Counted from the stretch's first letter, positions 17,306-26,271 are shown. The stretch is 64,000 nt of DNA from Kiloniella litopenaei (GCF_000982415.1 NZ_LANI01000005.1:124001-188000), one strand, 5' to 3'. Notes: a model not told the origin generated them from the letters alone. Made by a program: numbers and translations.

Positions 17306-18823
17306 GTGAGCGGTCAGACGTATGATCTGGTCATCGTTGGTGGTGGCGTTAATGGGTGTGGAATCGCAAGAGATGCTGCGGGTCGTGGGCTCTCTGTATG
17401 CGTTGTAGAGCAAAGTGATCTGGCACAGGCAACGAGTTCTGCAAGCACCAAGCTTATTCATGGTGGATTGCGTTACCTCGAACACTATGAGTTCAGGCTT
17501 GTTCGCGAAGCTTTGATCGAACGCGAAACCCTTTGGGCAATGGCGCCGCATATTATCTGGCCGCTTCGTTTCGTTTTACCGCACAATAAATCCCAACGTC
17601 CCGGCTGGCTTATTCGCATTGGCCTTTTCCTCTACGACAATCTCGGCGGGCGCAAGAAACTCCCAGCAAGTCACGGCCTGAACCTGAAAACCGACGAAGC
17701 GGGATCTCCGTTGAAAGAAGGTTTTGCAAAGGGCTTTGAATATTCTGATTGCTGGGTTGATGATGCGCGTTTAGTGGCACTGAACGCTATTGATGCGCGG
17801 GATAAAGGCGCAGATATTCACTGTCGTACCCGTTGTGTTGATGCCAAGGTTAAAGATGGCATCTGGAATCTGACCTGTGAAGATACCAACGATGGTGAGC
17901 GACAGGTCATCAAGGGCAAAGTCCTGGTAAATGCCTCTGGCCCATGGGTGTCCAAGTTCCTGAACGAGGAAATGGAGAGTTCTTCAAACCACTCCATTCG
18001 AATGGTCAAAGGTAGCCACATTGTGGTGCCAAAGCTCTTTGATCACGATCGCTGCTATATCTTCCAAAACGATGACAAGCGTATTGTTTTTGCTATTCCC
18101 TATGAAAAAGACTTCACGCTGATCGGCACCACTGACGAAGATTTCCAGGGTGATCCTGCTGATGTGAAGATTTCTCAGGACGAGATTGAATATCTTTGCC
18201 GTCTTTCCAACAGCTACTTCAAAACATCGATTTCTTCCAACCAGGTTGTTCACACCTATTCCGGTGTTCGCCCGCTTTATGATGACGGTGCGAGCCAGGC
18301 TCAGGAAGCAACACGCGACTATGTTCTCAAGGTTGATGAACTTGATGGCGCCCCTGCGCTGAATATTTTTGGCGGTAAAATTACCACCTATCGCCGTCTT
18401 GCAGAACATGCGATTGAAAAACTTGCTGGATTTTTCCCCGAAATTGGGGGAGCTTGGACTCAGGGCGCTACCCTTCCTGGGGGCGACTTCCCTTGTGAGC
18501 AGGCAACTGAACAAGTTTCTAAATTACTAAAAGACTATCCGTTTATAACAAAAAGCCATGCGGAGCGGTTGATACGGAGTTACGGAACTCGCTATTCGCT
18601 TTTACTTGGCAATGCAACGTCGCTAGAGGATTTAGGTCAGAATTTCGGAGCTGACCTTTATGAAGCAGAAGTGCGTTATCTGATGATCCACGAATGGGCG
18701 CAGAAAGCGGACGATGTACTGTGGCGTCGAAGCAAACTAGGACTGAGAATCAAGGGAGCAGACAAGGAAGCACTATCTGAATGGATGGCGCTGAATATTA
18801 AAAAACTGGCACAAGCCAGCTAA
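17306..18823 (+). CDS. glpD: Aerobic FAD-dependent glycerol-3-phosphate dehydrogenase
   Basis: Oxidises glycerol-3-phosphate to dihydroxyacetone phosphate at the inner membrane, passing electrons to quinone. The N-terminal FAD-binding motif VIVGGGVNGCGIARDAAGRG is followed by SSASTKLIHGGLRYLE, the GlpD signature; IFGGKITTYRRLAEHAIEKL near residue 360 marks the second FAD-binding part. GTG 17306 is chosen because GGGGAGG (17295-17301) lies just before it; an in-frame GTG at 17285 would add seven residues. The 505-aa length is standard. It precedes glpS by 52 bp, probably in one transcript. Confidence 0.95.
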   Translation: MSGQTYDLVIVGGGVNGCGIARDAAGRGLSVCVVEQSDLAQATSSASTKLIHGGLRYLEHYEFRLVREALIERETLWAMAPHIIWPLRFVLPHNKSQRPGWLIRIGLFLYDNLGGRKKLPASHGLNLKTDEAGSPLKEGFAKGFEYSDCWVDDARLVALNAIDARDKGADIHCRTRCVDAKVKDGIWNLTCEDTNDGERQVIKGKVLVNASGPWVSKFLNEEMESSSNHSIRMVKGSHIVVPKLFDHDRCYIFQNDDKRIVFAIPYEKDFTLIGTTDEDFQGDPADVKISQDEIEYLCRLSNSYFKTSISSNQVVHTYSGVRPLYDDGASQAQEATRDYVLKVDELDGAPALNIFGGKITTYRRLAEHAIEKLAGFFPEIGGAWTQGATLPGGDFPCEQATEQVSKLLKDYPFITKSHAERLIRSYGTRYSLLLGNATSLEDLGQNFGADLYEAEVRYLMIHEWAQKADDVLWRRSKLGLRIKGADKEALSEWMALNIKKLAQAS

Positions 18824-18875
18824 GCAAAAATAGAAAAACAAAACCAACTTTTTAGTTGAGTTTCGTGGGGTTGAA

Positions 18876-19967
18876 ATGACGTTATCTCTAGAGAATATCT
18901 GGAGGACGGTCGGAGACGAAGTACACATAGCTGAGGCAAACCTCAGTCTGGAACGTGGTACGCTAAATACGCTTCTCGGACCGACTCTTTCGGGTAAAAC
19001 CAGCTTGATGCGGCTCATGGCCGGCTTGGACAAGCCGACCAAGGGGCGTATTTCCTTTGATGGTATCGATGTAACAGGCGTTCGGGTTCAAGATCGCAAT
19101 GTTGCCATGGTTTACCAGCAGTTTATTAACTATCCGGCATTGACTGTGTACGAGAACATTGCGTCTCCGTTACGCATTGCCCGCGCTCCGGCTGACGAGA
19201 TTGATCGTAAGGTTCGTGAAGCTGCCGCAATGATGAAGCTGGAACCGATGCTGGATCGGACACCGCTTGAACTTTCAGGTGGTCAACAGCAACGTACTGC
19301 CTTGGCACGGGCGATGGTTAAGGGCGCGGATCTTGTTCTGTTGGATGAGCCGCTGGCGAACCTTGATTACAAGTTACGTGAAGAGCTTCGCGAAGAATTG
19401 CCCCGGGTTTTTGCAGAAACGGGTGCAATTTTCGTTTATGCGACAACGGAACCGACCGAGGCATTGTTGTTAGGTGGTAACACCGCGACTTTGCACGAAG
19501 GTCGGATTACACAATTCGGGCCGACAATCGATATCTATCGTAACCCGGGTGATCTCTTGACCGCTGATGTGTTCTCGGACCCGCCGATTAACACCTTGCC
19601 TGTCAGTATCAAAGGCGGTGTGGTCAGTCACGGCGAGAAATTCTCTGCGCAGGCCAGTGGTGTATTGTCTCAGGTTCGTGATGGTGATTACACATTGGGT
19701 TTCCGCCCAAATCATCTACACATCGACAGTGGCCCGGATATGATTCCTTTTAAGACCAAGGTTGCGGTTACAGAAATCACCGGATCTGAAAGCTTTGTGC
19801 ATGTGGATTTCGCCGATCAGCGTTGGGTCAGCCTGACACACGGTGTACAGGAAGTTGAAATCGATAGTGATATCGAGGTCTATCTGGAACCGTCCAAGTG
19901 TTTTGTTTTTGATACCAATGGCAAGCTGGTTGCGGGTCCCTGGGGTACAGCCGGGGGGCAAGCGTAA
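18876..19967 (+). CDS. glpS: Glycerol ABC transporter ATPase GlpS (H-loop His replaced)
   Basis: One of two ATPase subunits of the GlpSTPQUV glycerol importer described in rhizobia. The 363-aa protein has Walker A GPTLSGKT (35-42), a Q-loop (Q81), an intact signature LSGGQ (133-137), Walker B LVLLDEP (153-159) and a D-loop, then a C-terminal MalK-type regulatory (TOBE) domain. At the H-loop, where MalK-type proteins read VTHDQTEA, this reads ATTEPTEA: the switch histidine is Thr191. The partner GlpT keeps its H-loop but has lost its signature, so the pair is asymmetric. Its stop overlaps the next start as TAATG. Confidence 0.9.
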   Translation: MTLSLENIWRTVGDEVHIAEANLSLERGTLNTLLGPTLSGKTSLMRLMAGLDKPTKGRISFDGIDVTGVRVQDRNVAMVYQQFINYPALTVYENIASPLRIARAPADEIDRKVREAAAMMKLEPMLDRTPLELSGGQQQRTALARAMVKGADLVLLDEPLANLDYKLREELREELPRVFAETGAIFVYATTEPTEALLLGGNTATLHEGRITQFGPTIDIYRNPGDLLTADVFSDPPINTLPVSIKGGVVSHGEKFSAQASGVLSQVRDGDYTLGFRPNHLHIDSGPDMIPFKTKVAVTEITGSESFVHVDFADQRWVSLTHGVQEVEIDSDIEVYLEPSKCFVFDTNGKLVAGPWGTAGGQA

Positions 19968-21046
19968 TGGCGAAGATTGAACTGAACGGTTTGGCGCATT
20001 CCTATATGCCGCACATTCAGGAGCCTCAGGATTTTGCCCTTAAAGAGCTTAATCACGTGTGGGAAGATGGTGGAGCCTATGCCCTGCTTGGTCCATCTGG
20101 TTGTGGTAAAACAACGCTTCTGAATATTATCTCTGGCTTGTTGAAGCCGACACATGGCGAAATTCTCTTTGACGGAGAAGCTGTTACCAATAAGGCAACT
20201 GAAGACCGCAACATCGCACAGGTTTTCCAGTTTCCTGTGGTTTACGACACCATGACTGTCTATGACAATCTGGCTTTCCCGCTTCGCAATCGCGGCGTTG
20301 GTGCCAGTGAGGTTGACGGGCGGGTTCGTGAAATCGCTGAACTGCTTGAAATGAGCGACAGCCTCAAGCGTAAAGCCAGTGGCCTTACCGCAGATGCCAA
20401 GCAAAAGATCTCTCTGGGACGCGGTCTGGTTCGTGCCGACGTGTCAGCGATACTGTTTGATGAACCGTTGACGGTCATTGACCCGCATTTGAAATGGCAG
20501 TTGCGCTCTCAGCTTAAGCACCTGCACAAGCGCTTTAACTACACGATGGTGTATGTGACACACGATCAGACCGAAGCCCTGACTTTCGCTGATAAAGTTG
20601 TTGTTATGTACGATGGCGCCGTTGTTCAGATGGGAACACCTGAAGAGCTGTTCGAACGTCCAAAGCACACATTTGTGGGCTATTTCATCGGCTCGCCGGG
20701 GATGAACGTGGTGCCGTGCCATGTTGATGGCAAACAGGCAATGGTTGCCGATCATGCTTTCGCTATGGAACAGGGCCTGAGCAACATTCCAGAAGGTGCT
20801 TCATTAGAGGTTGGCATTCGTCCGGAATTCCTGTCGCTTTCACGCGAAGGATCCGGTCCGACCGTTTCTATTCAAAAGGTAGAAGACCTCGGTCGATTTA
20901 AGGTTGCGAGCGTTCGCCTTGAAGATCACGAATTTAAAGTGATGGTCAACGAAGAAGATGAAGTTCCAACTGATGGTGCGCGGCTTGTTGTCGATCCAAC
21001 GCATGTAAATCTTTATGCGAACAGCCATTTGGTAGAGGAGGCTTGA
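19967..21046 (+). CDS. glpT: Glycerol ABC transporter ATPase GlpT (degenerate signature)
   Basis: Second ATPase subunit of the glycerol importer, not to be confused with the MFS glycerol-3-phosphate antiporter also called GlpT. The 359-aa protein has Walker A GPSGCGKT (42-49), a Q-loop (Q88), Walker B ILFDEP (162-167) and an intact H-loop VTHDQTEA (His199). The ABC signature is degenerate: the position of LSGGQ reads LTADA (140-144), and the following run is KQKISLGRG in place of QQRVALARA. A TOBE-like C-terminal domain follows. It is translationally coupled to glpS. Confidence 0.9.
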   Translation: MAKIELNGLAHSYMPHIQEPQDFALKELNHVWEDGGAYALLGPSGCGKTTLLNIISGLLKPTHGEILFDGEAVTNKATEDRNIAQVFQFPVVYDTMTVYDNLAFPLRNRGVGASEVDGRVREIAELLEMSDSLKRKASGLTADAKQKISLGRGLVRADVSAILFDEPLTVIDPHLKWQLRSQLKHLHKRFNYTMVYVTHDQTEALTFADKVVVMYDGAVVQMGTPEELFERPKHTFVGYFIGSPGMNVVPCHVDGKQAMVADHAFAMEQGLSNIPEGASLEVGIRPEFLSLSREGSGPTVSIQKVEDLGRFKVASVRLEDHEFKVMVNEEDEVPTDGARLVVDPTHVNLYANSHLVEEA

Positions 21047-21048
21047 TC

Positions 21049-21918
21049 ATGAATAAATGGTCCGATAACCGCGCCTGGTGGCTTGTTCTTCCCGTTGTTT
21101 TAATCGTGGCGTTTTCTGCAGTCATTCCTTTGATGACAGTGGTTAACTATGCATTTCAGGATACCTTCGGGAATAATGAATTTTTCTGGGCAGGTATTGA
21201 ATGGTTCCGGGAAGTTCTGCGTTCTGACCGTTTCCATGGGGCGTTGGGGCGTCAGTTCCTGTTCTCTTTTATTATCCTTTCTATCGAAATCCCGCTTGGT
21301 ATTGCCATTGCGTTGGCGATGCCGAAAAAAGGTCTGTGGGTGCCATTTTGTTTGATCCTTATGGCCTTGCCACTGCTTATCCCCTGGAACGTGGTGGGAA
21401 CGATCTGGCAGATTTTTGGCCGTATTGATATCGGTCTTCTGGGCGCTGTTCTGGATGGATTGGGTATTGAATACAACTATACGCAAAATGCACTTGATGC
21501 CTGGGTAACCCTCATTGTCATGGATGTCTGGCACTGGACATCACTTGTCGTGTTGCTCTGTTATGCTGGTCTACAGTCCATTCCAGATGCCTACTATCAG
21601 GCAGCCCGGATTGACGGTGCCAGCAAGTGGGCGACATTCCGTTTTATCCAGTTGCCGAAAATGAACCGTGTGCTTCTGATTGCCGTTCTGCTGCGCTTTA
21701 TGGATAGCTTTATGATCTATACCGAGCCTTTTGTTGTGACGGGCGGTGGACCGGGTAACGCGACAACCTTCCTGTCGATTGATTTGGTTCAAATGGCAAT
21801 TGGTCAGTTTGACCTGGGGCCTGCTGCGGCCATGTCATTGGTCTATTTCTTAATCATTCTGCTCTTCAGCTGGGTATTCTTCACAGTGATGAGCTATTTA
21901 GACAGAGCGGAGTCCTAA
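21049..21918 (+). CDS. glpP: Glycerol ABC transporter permease GlpP
   Basis: Inner-membrane permease subunit of the CUT1 type (MalF/UgpA-like), 289 aa with six likely membrane segments. The EAA loop that contacts the ATPases is visible as YYQAARIDGASKWATFRFIQLP (about 180-201). ATG 21049 is chosen over the overlapping TTG 21043 because GAGGAGG ends at 21041, seven bases upstream. It is tightly packed between glpT and glpQ in the importer operon. Confidence 0.9.
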   Translation: MNKWSDNRAWWLVLPVVLIVAFSAVIPLMTVVNYAFQDTFGNNEFFWAGIEWFREVLRSDRFHGALGRQFLFSFIILSIEIPLGIAIALAMPKKGLWVPFCLILMALPLLIPWNVVGTIWQIFGRIDIGLLGAVLDGLGIEYNYTQNALDAWVTLIVMDVWHWTSLVVLLCYAGLQSIPDAYYQAARIDGASKWATFRFIQLPKMNRVLLIAVLLRFMDSFMIYTEPFVVTGGGPGNATTFLSIDLVQMAIGQFDLGPAAAMSLVYFLIILLFSWVFFTVMSYLDRAES

Positions 21919-21921
21919 GCT

Positions 21922-22719
21922 ATGAAAACCAAAGCTCTCGTCACAATTCTCTATATCGTTTTCTTGCTGTTGCCAATCTATTGGCTGCTAAACATGTCTT
22001 TGAAAACGAACGAGGAAATTCTGAGTACCTTTAGCCTTTGGCCACAGGATCTGACCTTTGCCAATTATATGGTGATCTTCACTGACCCCAGTTGGTATAA
22101 CGGCTACATAAATTCAACGATCTATGTGGTGTTGAACACGGTCATTACCCTGTTGGTTGCTCTGCCTGCGGCATATGCTTTCTCGCGCTATAATTTCATG
22201 GGCGACAAGCATCTGTTCTTCTGGCTTTTGACCAACAGAATGGCACCGCCTGCGGTTTTTGCCTTGCCGTTCTTCCAGCTCTATTCAGCTGTGGGACTGT
22301 TTGATACGCATATTGCTGTCGCCTTGGCACACTGTCTGTTTAACATTCCATTGGCTGTGTGGATCCTCGAAGGATTTATGTCCGGTGTGCCGCGTGAAAT
22401 TGATGAAACCGCGTATATTGACGGCTATTCCTTCCCGCGTTTCTTTACCCGTATTTTCACACCGATGATTTCTTCGGGAATTGGCGTGGCAGCCTTCTTC
22501 TGCTTCATGTTCTCATGGGTTGAGTTGCTGTTGGCAAGAACGCTGACTTCTGTTGATGCCAAGTCAATTTCTGCGACCATGACACGGACGGTGTCTGCAT
22601 CAGGTCTTGATTGGGGTGTGCTGGCAGCTGCCGGGATACTGACGATTATACCAGGAATTCTGGTGATCTATTTTGTTCGTAACTACATCGCCAAGGGCTT
22701 TGCCCTGGGCCGGGTTTAA
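21922..22719 (+). CDS. glpQ: Glycerol ABC transporter permease GlpQ
   Basis: Second CUT1-type permease (MalG/UgpE-like) of the glycerol importer, 265 aa with six likely membrane segments. The EAA loop reads VPREIDETAYIDGYSFPRFF near residue 155. The gene starts three bases after the glpP stop. The symbol follows the rhizobial glpSTPQUV naming and does not denote the periplasmic phosphodiesterase GlpQ of enteric bacteria. Confidence 0.9.
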   Translation: MKTKALVTILYIVFLLLPIYWLLNMSLKTNEEILSTFSLWPQDLTFANYMVIFTDPSWYNGYINSTIYVVLNTVITLLVALPAAYAFSRYNFMGDKHLFFWLLTNRMAPPAVFALPFFQLYSAVGLFDTHIAVALAHCLFNIPLAVWILEGFMSGVPREIDETAYIDGYSFPRFFTRIFTPMISSGIGVAAFFCFMFSWVELLLARTLTSVDAKSISATMTRTVSASGLDWGVLAAAGILTIIPGILVIYFVRNYIAKGFALGRV

Positions 22720-22734
22720 AAGGGAGTCCGTATC

Positions 22735-23013
22735 ATGGAATTGAACTGGATGGCCTGGACTTGGCCAACGGCTACTTTCTTTATCATCATTGCAACAACA
22801 CTTGTTGTTATGACGATATTGGCAATCAAATTCCCCGAAAGGGAAAAGGTTGGAATTCTTAATATTCCAACCACACGTGGGGATCGATTGTTTATCACAC
22901 TACTGGGCAGTGCTTTTATTCACCTCGGTTGGCTTCTGATGTCAGATATCCAATTGTGGGGAGCCCTCGTCGTAAGCGCTGTCTACGCATTCATCGTTTT
23001 TAGATGGGTGTAA
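22735..23013 (+). CDS. glpU: Small membrane protein GlpU of the glycerol importer (DUF2160)
   Basis: A 92-aa protein with a WMAWTWPTATFF start and two to three hydrophobic segments (about 10-30, 50-70, 72-92) separated by a conserved KFPEREKVGILNIPTTRGDR loop, characteristic of the DUF2160 proteins encoded between the permease and binding-protein genes of glycerol ABC operons. Its exact job in transport is unknown; operon position suggests an accessory subunit. It has a GGGAG-type ribosome binding site. Confidence 0.85.
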   Translation: MELNWMAWTWPTATFFIIIATTLVVMTILAIKFPEREKVGILNIPTTRGDRLFITLLGSAFIHLGWLLMSDIQLWGALVVSAVYAFIVFRWV

Positions 23014-23083
23014 ACACCTAGAGGGCAATGTGGGGTGACGAGGCAAACTCGTTTACTGAATGAAGCAACAGGGAGATATAATA

Positions 23084-24793
23084 ATGAAGTCCCGTTATAT
23101 TGGCGGCGCTCTTACAGCCGTCGCTTTGGTTCTCTCAACTGGTGCAGCCCATGCGGATGCAGCAGCTGCTAAGAACTGGATAGAAAATGAATTTCAGCCA
23201 TCGACTTTGTCTAAAGCTGACCAAATGAAAGAAATGGAGTGGTTTGCAAAAGCCGCTGAGCCTTTCAAAGGCATGGAAATCAATGTGGTTTCCGAAACCA
23301 TTACAACGCACGAGTACGAATCAAAGACTCTTGCAAAGGCTTTCTATGAAATCACAGGTATCAAGGTTAATCATGACCTGATCGGTGAAGGTGATGTTGT
23401 TGAAAAACTGCAGACACAAATGCAGTCCGGTAAAAACATCTATGATGCCTATATCAACGATTCAGATCTGATTGGTACGCACTATCGTTACCAACAGGTT
23501 GTGCCGCTTTCTGACTGGATTTCCGGGGAAGGTTCGGATGTAAGCAACCCTGATCTTGATCTGGGTGATTTCATTGGTACATCCTTCACGACTGGTCCAG
23601 ATGGCAAGCTTTATCAGCTACCTGCCCAGCAGTTCGCTAACCTTTATTGGTTCCGTTATGACTGGTTCTCTGATCCAGATATCAAAGCCAAATTTAAAGC
23701 TAAATATGGCTATGACCTGGGTGTTCCGATTAACTGGTCTGCCTATGAAGATATTGCTGATTTCTTTACAAATGACATCAAAGAAATCGATGGTAAGCCT
23801 GTTTACGGTCACATGGATTACGGTAAAAAAGATCCATCACTTGGCTGGCGTTTCACCGATGCGTGGCTGTCCATGGCTGGTGCTGGTGACAAAAACATTC
23901 CAAACGGTATCCCGGTTGATGAATGGGGCATCCGTATGGAAGGTTGTAGCCCGGTAGGCTCTTCTGTTTCACGTGGTGGCGCGACAAACGGTCCGGCTGC
24001 TGTTTATTCCGTATCCAAATATGTTGATTGGCTCAAAGCTTATGCTCCACCATCAGCACCTGGTATGACTTTTGGTGAAGCTGGCCCGGTTCCTGCCCAA
24101 GGTGCTGTTGCCCAGCAGATCTTCTGGTACACAGCCTTTACAGCTGACATGGTTAAAGACGGTCTACCGGTTGTTAACGAAGATGGTACACCAAAATGGC
24201 GTATGGCTCCTTCTCCACACGGTCCTTACTGGGAAGAAGGCCAGAAGCTTGGTTATCAGGATGCGGGTTCCTGGACTCTGATGAAATCCACACCGGTTGA
24301 TCGTCGTAAAGCGGCTTGGCTCTATGCGCAGTTCACTGTTGCCAAAACTGTTTCTCTGAAGAAAAGTCACGTTGGTCTGACTTTCGTACGTGAAAGTGAT
24401 ATCCAGCACGAATCTTTCACAGAGCGTGCACCGAAGCTTGGTGGTTTGGTTGAATTCTATCGTTCACCTGCCCGTCTTCAGTGGACACCAACAGGTATCA
24501 ACGTTCCTGACTATCCAAAACTTGCACAGCTATGGTGGCAGAACATTGGTGATGCCAGCTCTGGTGCAAAAACACCACAGGAAGCAATGGATTCACTTGC
24601 AGCAGCTCAGGATAAAGTTCTTGGCCGTCTGGAACGCGCAGGCGTACAGGGCGAATGTGGTCCTAAGCTGAACGAAGAAAAAGAAGCCAGCTACTGGCTG
24701 AATCAGCCTGGTTCTCCAAAAGCCAAATTGGCGAACGAGAAACCACAGGGTGAAACAGTTGATTATGACGAGCTTGTTAAAAGCTGGAACTAA
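23084..24793 (+). CDS. glpV: Glycerol-binding periplasmic protein GlpV
   Basis: Extracellular solute-binding protein delivering glycerol to GlpPQ. The 569-aa product begins with a Sec signal peptide (MKSRYIGGALTAVALVLSTG, cleavage near AHADA). It is much longer than ordinary family-1 sugar-binding proteins, as is usual for GlpV. ATG 23084 is chosen over TTG/ATG codons upstream because GGGAG (23071-23075) precedes it. It is the last gene of the operon and is followed directly by a strong terminator; no glpK follows. Confidence 0.9.
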   Translation: MKSRYIGGALTAVALVLSTGAAHADAAAAKNWIENEFQPSTLSKADQMKEMEWFAKAAEPFKGMEINVVSETITTHEYESKTLAKAFYEITGIKVNHDLIGEGDVVEKLQTQMQSGKNIYDAYINDSDLIGTHYRYQQVVPLSDWISGEGSDVSNPDLDLGDFIGTSFTTGPDGKLYQLPAQQFANLYWFRYDWFSDPDIKAKFKAKYGYDLGVPINWSAYEDIADFFTNDIKEIDGKPVYGHMDYGKKDPSLGWRFTDAWLSMAGAGDKNIPNGIPVDEWGIRMEGCSPVGSSVSRGGATNGPAAVYSVSKYVDWLKAYAPPSAPGMTFGEAGPVPAQGAVAQQIFWYTAFTADMVKDGLPVVNEDGTPKWRMAPSPHGPYWEEGQKLGYQDAGSWTLMKSTPVDRRKAAWLYAQFTVAKTVSLKKSHVGLTFVRESDIQHESFTERAPKLGGLVEFYRSPARLQWTPTGINVPDYPKLAQLWWQNIGDASSGAKTPQEAMDSLAAAQDKVLGRLERAGVQGECGPKLNEEKEASYWLNQPGSPKAKLANEKPQGETVDYDELVKSWN

Positions 24794-24817
24794 TTAACTT
24801 ACTTCCTTGCGAATAGA

Positions 24818-24851
24818 AGGGCCGGAGGTTTTTCCTCCGGCCCTTTTTTTT
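24818..24851 (+). terminator. Rho-independent terminator of the glp operon
   Basis: An 11-bp GC-rich perfect stem (AGGGCCGGAGG at 24818-24828 with 24834-24844), a 5-nt loop and a T8 tract. It ends the importer operon after glpV. Confidence 0.95.
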
Positions 24852-24901
24852 GTTTGGGGGGGGTTGAAGGAACATCGTTGACAAATTTTTAAAATTCTTC
24901 T

Positions 24902-24930
24902 ATTTCTGTAATAACAGAAATTTCGGAAAT
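24902..24930. promoter_or_regulatory. 20-bp palindromic operator before the GbsR-like gene
   Basis: A perfect 8-4-8 palindrome ATTTCTGT-AATA-ACAGAAAT (24902-24921), followed in register by a third half-site-like TTCGGAAAT. It ends 13 bp before the regulator's ATG. The same palindrome with a different spacer, and a similar third half-site, occurs at 25502, before the next operon. This points to autoregulation and shared control by the GbsR/MarR-type protein. Confidence 0.8.
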
Positions 24931-24934
24931 AAAT

Positions 24935-25459
24935 ATGAAACTTACACCTGCCATGGAACGTTACATTCTTCATTGGGGCGAAATGGGGTCTCGCTGGGGG
25001 GTTAACCGTTCTGTTTCACAAATTCACGCTCTGCTTTATCTTGCTGCGCGGCCAATGCATGCAGAAGAAATTGCAGAAACACTTAATATTGCCCGATCCA
25101 ATGTAAGCACTAGCCTTAAGGAACTCCAAGGGTGGGAGCTTATACATCTTATGCATGTCCTAGGGGATCGCAGGGATCATTTCGAAGCAACCCACGATCT
25201 TTGGGAAATGCTTTTGACGATTGCGAATGCCAGAAAGCAGAGAGAAATAGCCCCTACGCTTACGACATTGCGCCAATGTGTTCTTGATGGGTCTGAAGAA
25301 GATGCAATTCCTGCCGAGAGCTTGAAACGAATGCAGGATATGCTTGATTTTATTTCCAACCTTACAAATTGGTACGAGCAAATTAGCAAGTTACCAAAAG
25401 GGACATTAATCAAGATCATGAAACTCGGGGCAAAAGTAGCAAAGTTTGTTGGGAAATAG
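24935..25459 (+). CDS. GbsR/MarR-family transcriptional regulator
   Basis: A 174-aa winged-helix regulator. The start MERYILHWGEMGSRWGVNRSVSQIHALLYL is typical of GbsR-type MarR relatives, and MHAEEIAETLNIARSNVSTSLKELQGWELI (about 45-75) is the helix-turn-helix. The C-terminal half is helical, as expected for dimerisation, with no recognisable ligand domain. It is flanked on both sides by the same palindrome (24902, 25502) and lies upstream of a DUF4166 gene and a TIGR01777 oxidoreductase, so it most likely represses itself and that pair. The signal is unknown. Confidence 0.85.
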   Translation: MKLTPAMERYILHWGEMGSRWGVNRSVSQIHALLYLAARPMHAEEIAETLNIARSNVSTSLKELQGWELIHLMHVLGDRRDHFEATHDLWEMLLTIANARKQREIAPTLTTLRQCVLDGSEEDAIPAESLKRMQDMLDFISNLTNWYEQISKLPKGTLIKIMKLGAKVAKFVGK

Positions 25460-25501
25460 ATAGGGGACGGGTTGTTGCCTGTCCTTTATTTTTAACAAGT
25501 A

Positions 25502-25530
25502 ATTTCTGTTTTGACAGAAATTACAGAAAG
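25502..25530. promoter_or_regulatory. 20-bp palindromic operator before the DUF4166-TIGR01777 pair
   Basis: The palindrome ATTTCTGT-TTTG-ACAGAAAT (25502-25521) has arms identical to the one at 24902, with a third half-site ACAGAAAG directly after it. It lies 16 bp before the DUF4166 start codon, where a bound repressor would block initiation. Confidence 0.8.
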
Positions 25531-25536
25531 AGAGGA

Positions 25537-26271
25537 ATGGTGAGGTGTGAACGCCAAAATGATCAAGGAGTTTCTGCTTATAGTCCTCGAAACACCTTTG
25601 GGCTTGTGAAAAATAAGCCCGTTGAAATTACCCCCCCTGTTCCCGATCCGCTTCATATCCGATCTTTACTGGGGGATGCCGCTTGGCAACGGTTGAAACC
25701 GGCAATCAGAAAACGCTTTGGTTGTGATGCGCAACCAGGGAAAGCGCACCTGTATCGGGGGAAAATGAAACGGGTTGAGGCCAGCCTTGTGGGTTTGCTT
25801 ATGGCACATACCGCCAGATTAATAGGAAGCCCCATGGCTTGGTCACGGGGGGTAGATGTTCCGTGTGACGTCATAACGTTTGATGATCCGGACCGTAAGA
25901 GGGGCATTGTCTGGGAGCGGCATTATTATTTTGCTCCTGATAAACAGCAAATCGCACGTACAACGAAGCTTGTCAGTGAAACAGAAGGGTTGCTGGAATG
26001 TTTTGGCAAGCATTTTGGGATGAAACTCAAGCTCGAAGAAGCAGATGGTGCGCTTCACTTTATATCCACAAAATTTTATTTGCAGTTATTTGGCAAGAGA
26101 CTGAGCCTTCCGGATTTTTTGAGCCCTGGGACATTGCACGTTACACATCGAGACCTGGGGGATAACTGGTTTCAATTTGTTCTAGAGGTTGATCATCCCG
26201 TTTTGGGCCAGCTTGCGTTCCAAGATGGATATTTTAAAGAAGAGGAGATGAAAAATGCTACTCGTGCTTAG
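25537..26271 (+). CDS. DUF4166 domain-containing protein
   Basis: A 244-aa protein; the DUF4166 domain spans roughly residues 45-235. Visible features are LGDAAWQRLKPAIRKRFG, a predicted beta-rich middle (VWERHYYFA) and a closing GTLHVTHRDLGDNWFQFVLEVDHPVLG. There is no signal peptide or membrane segment. DUF4166 has no assigned biochemical function but is often found next to or fused with TIGR01777-type oxidoreductases, as here, where its end overlaps the next gene by 17 bases. The first 35 residues are weakly conserved-looking, so a later start is possible. Confidence 0.8.
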   Translation: MVRCERQNDQGVSAYSPRNTFGLVKNKPVEITPPVPDPLHIRSLLGDAAWQRLKPAIRKRFGCDAQPGKAHLYRGKMKRVEASLVGLLMAHTARLIGSPMAWSRGVDVPCDVITFDDPDRKRGIVWERHYYFAPDKQQIARTTKLVSETEGLLECFGKHFGMKLKLEEADGALHFISTKFYLQLFGKRLSLPDFLSPGTLHVTHRDLGDNWFQFVLEVDHPVLGQLAFQDGYFKEEEMKNATRA

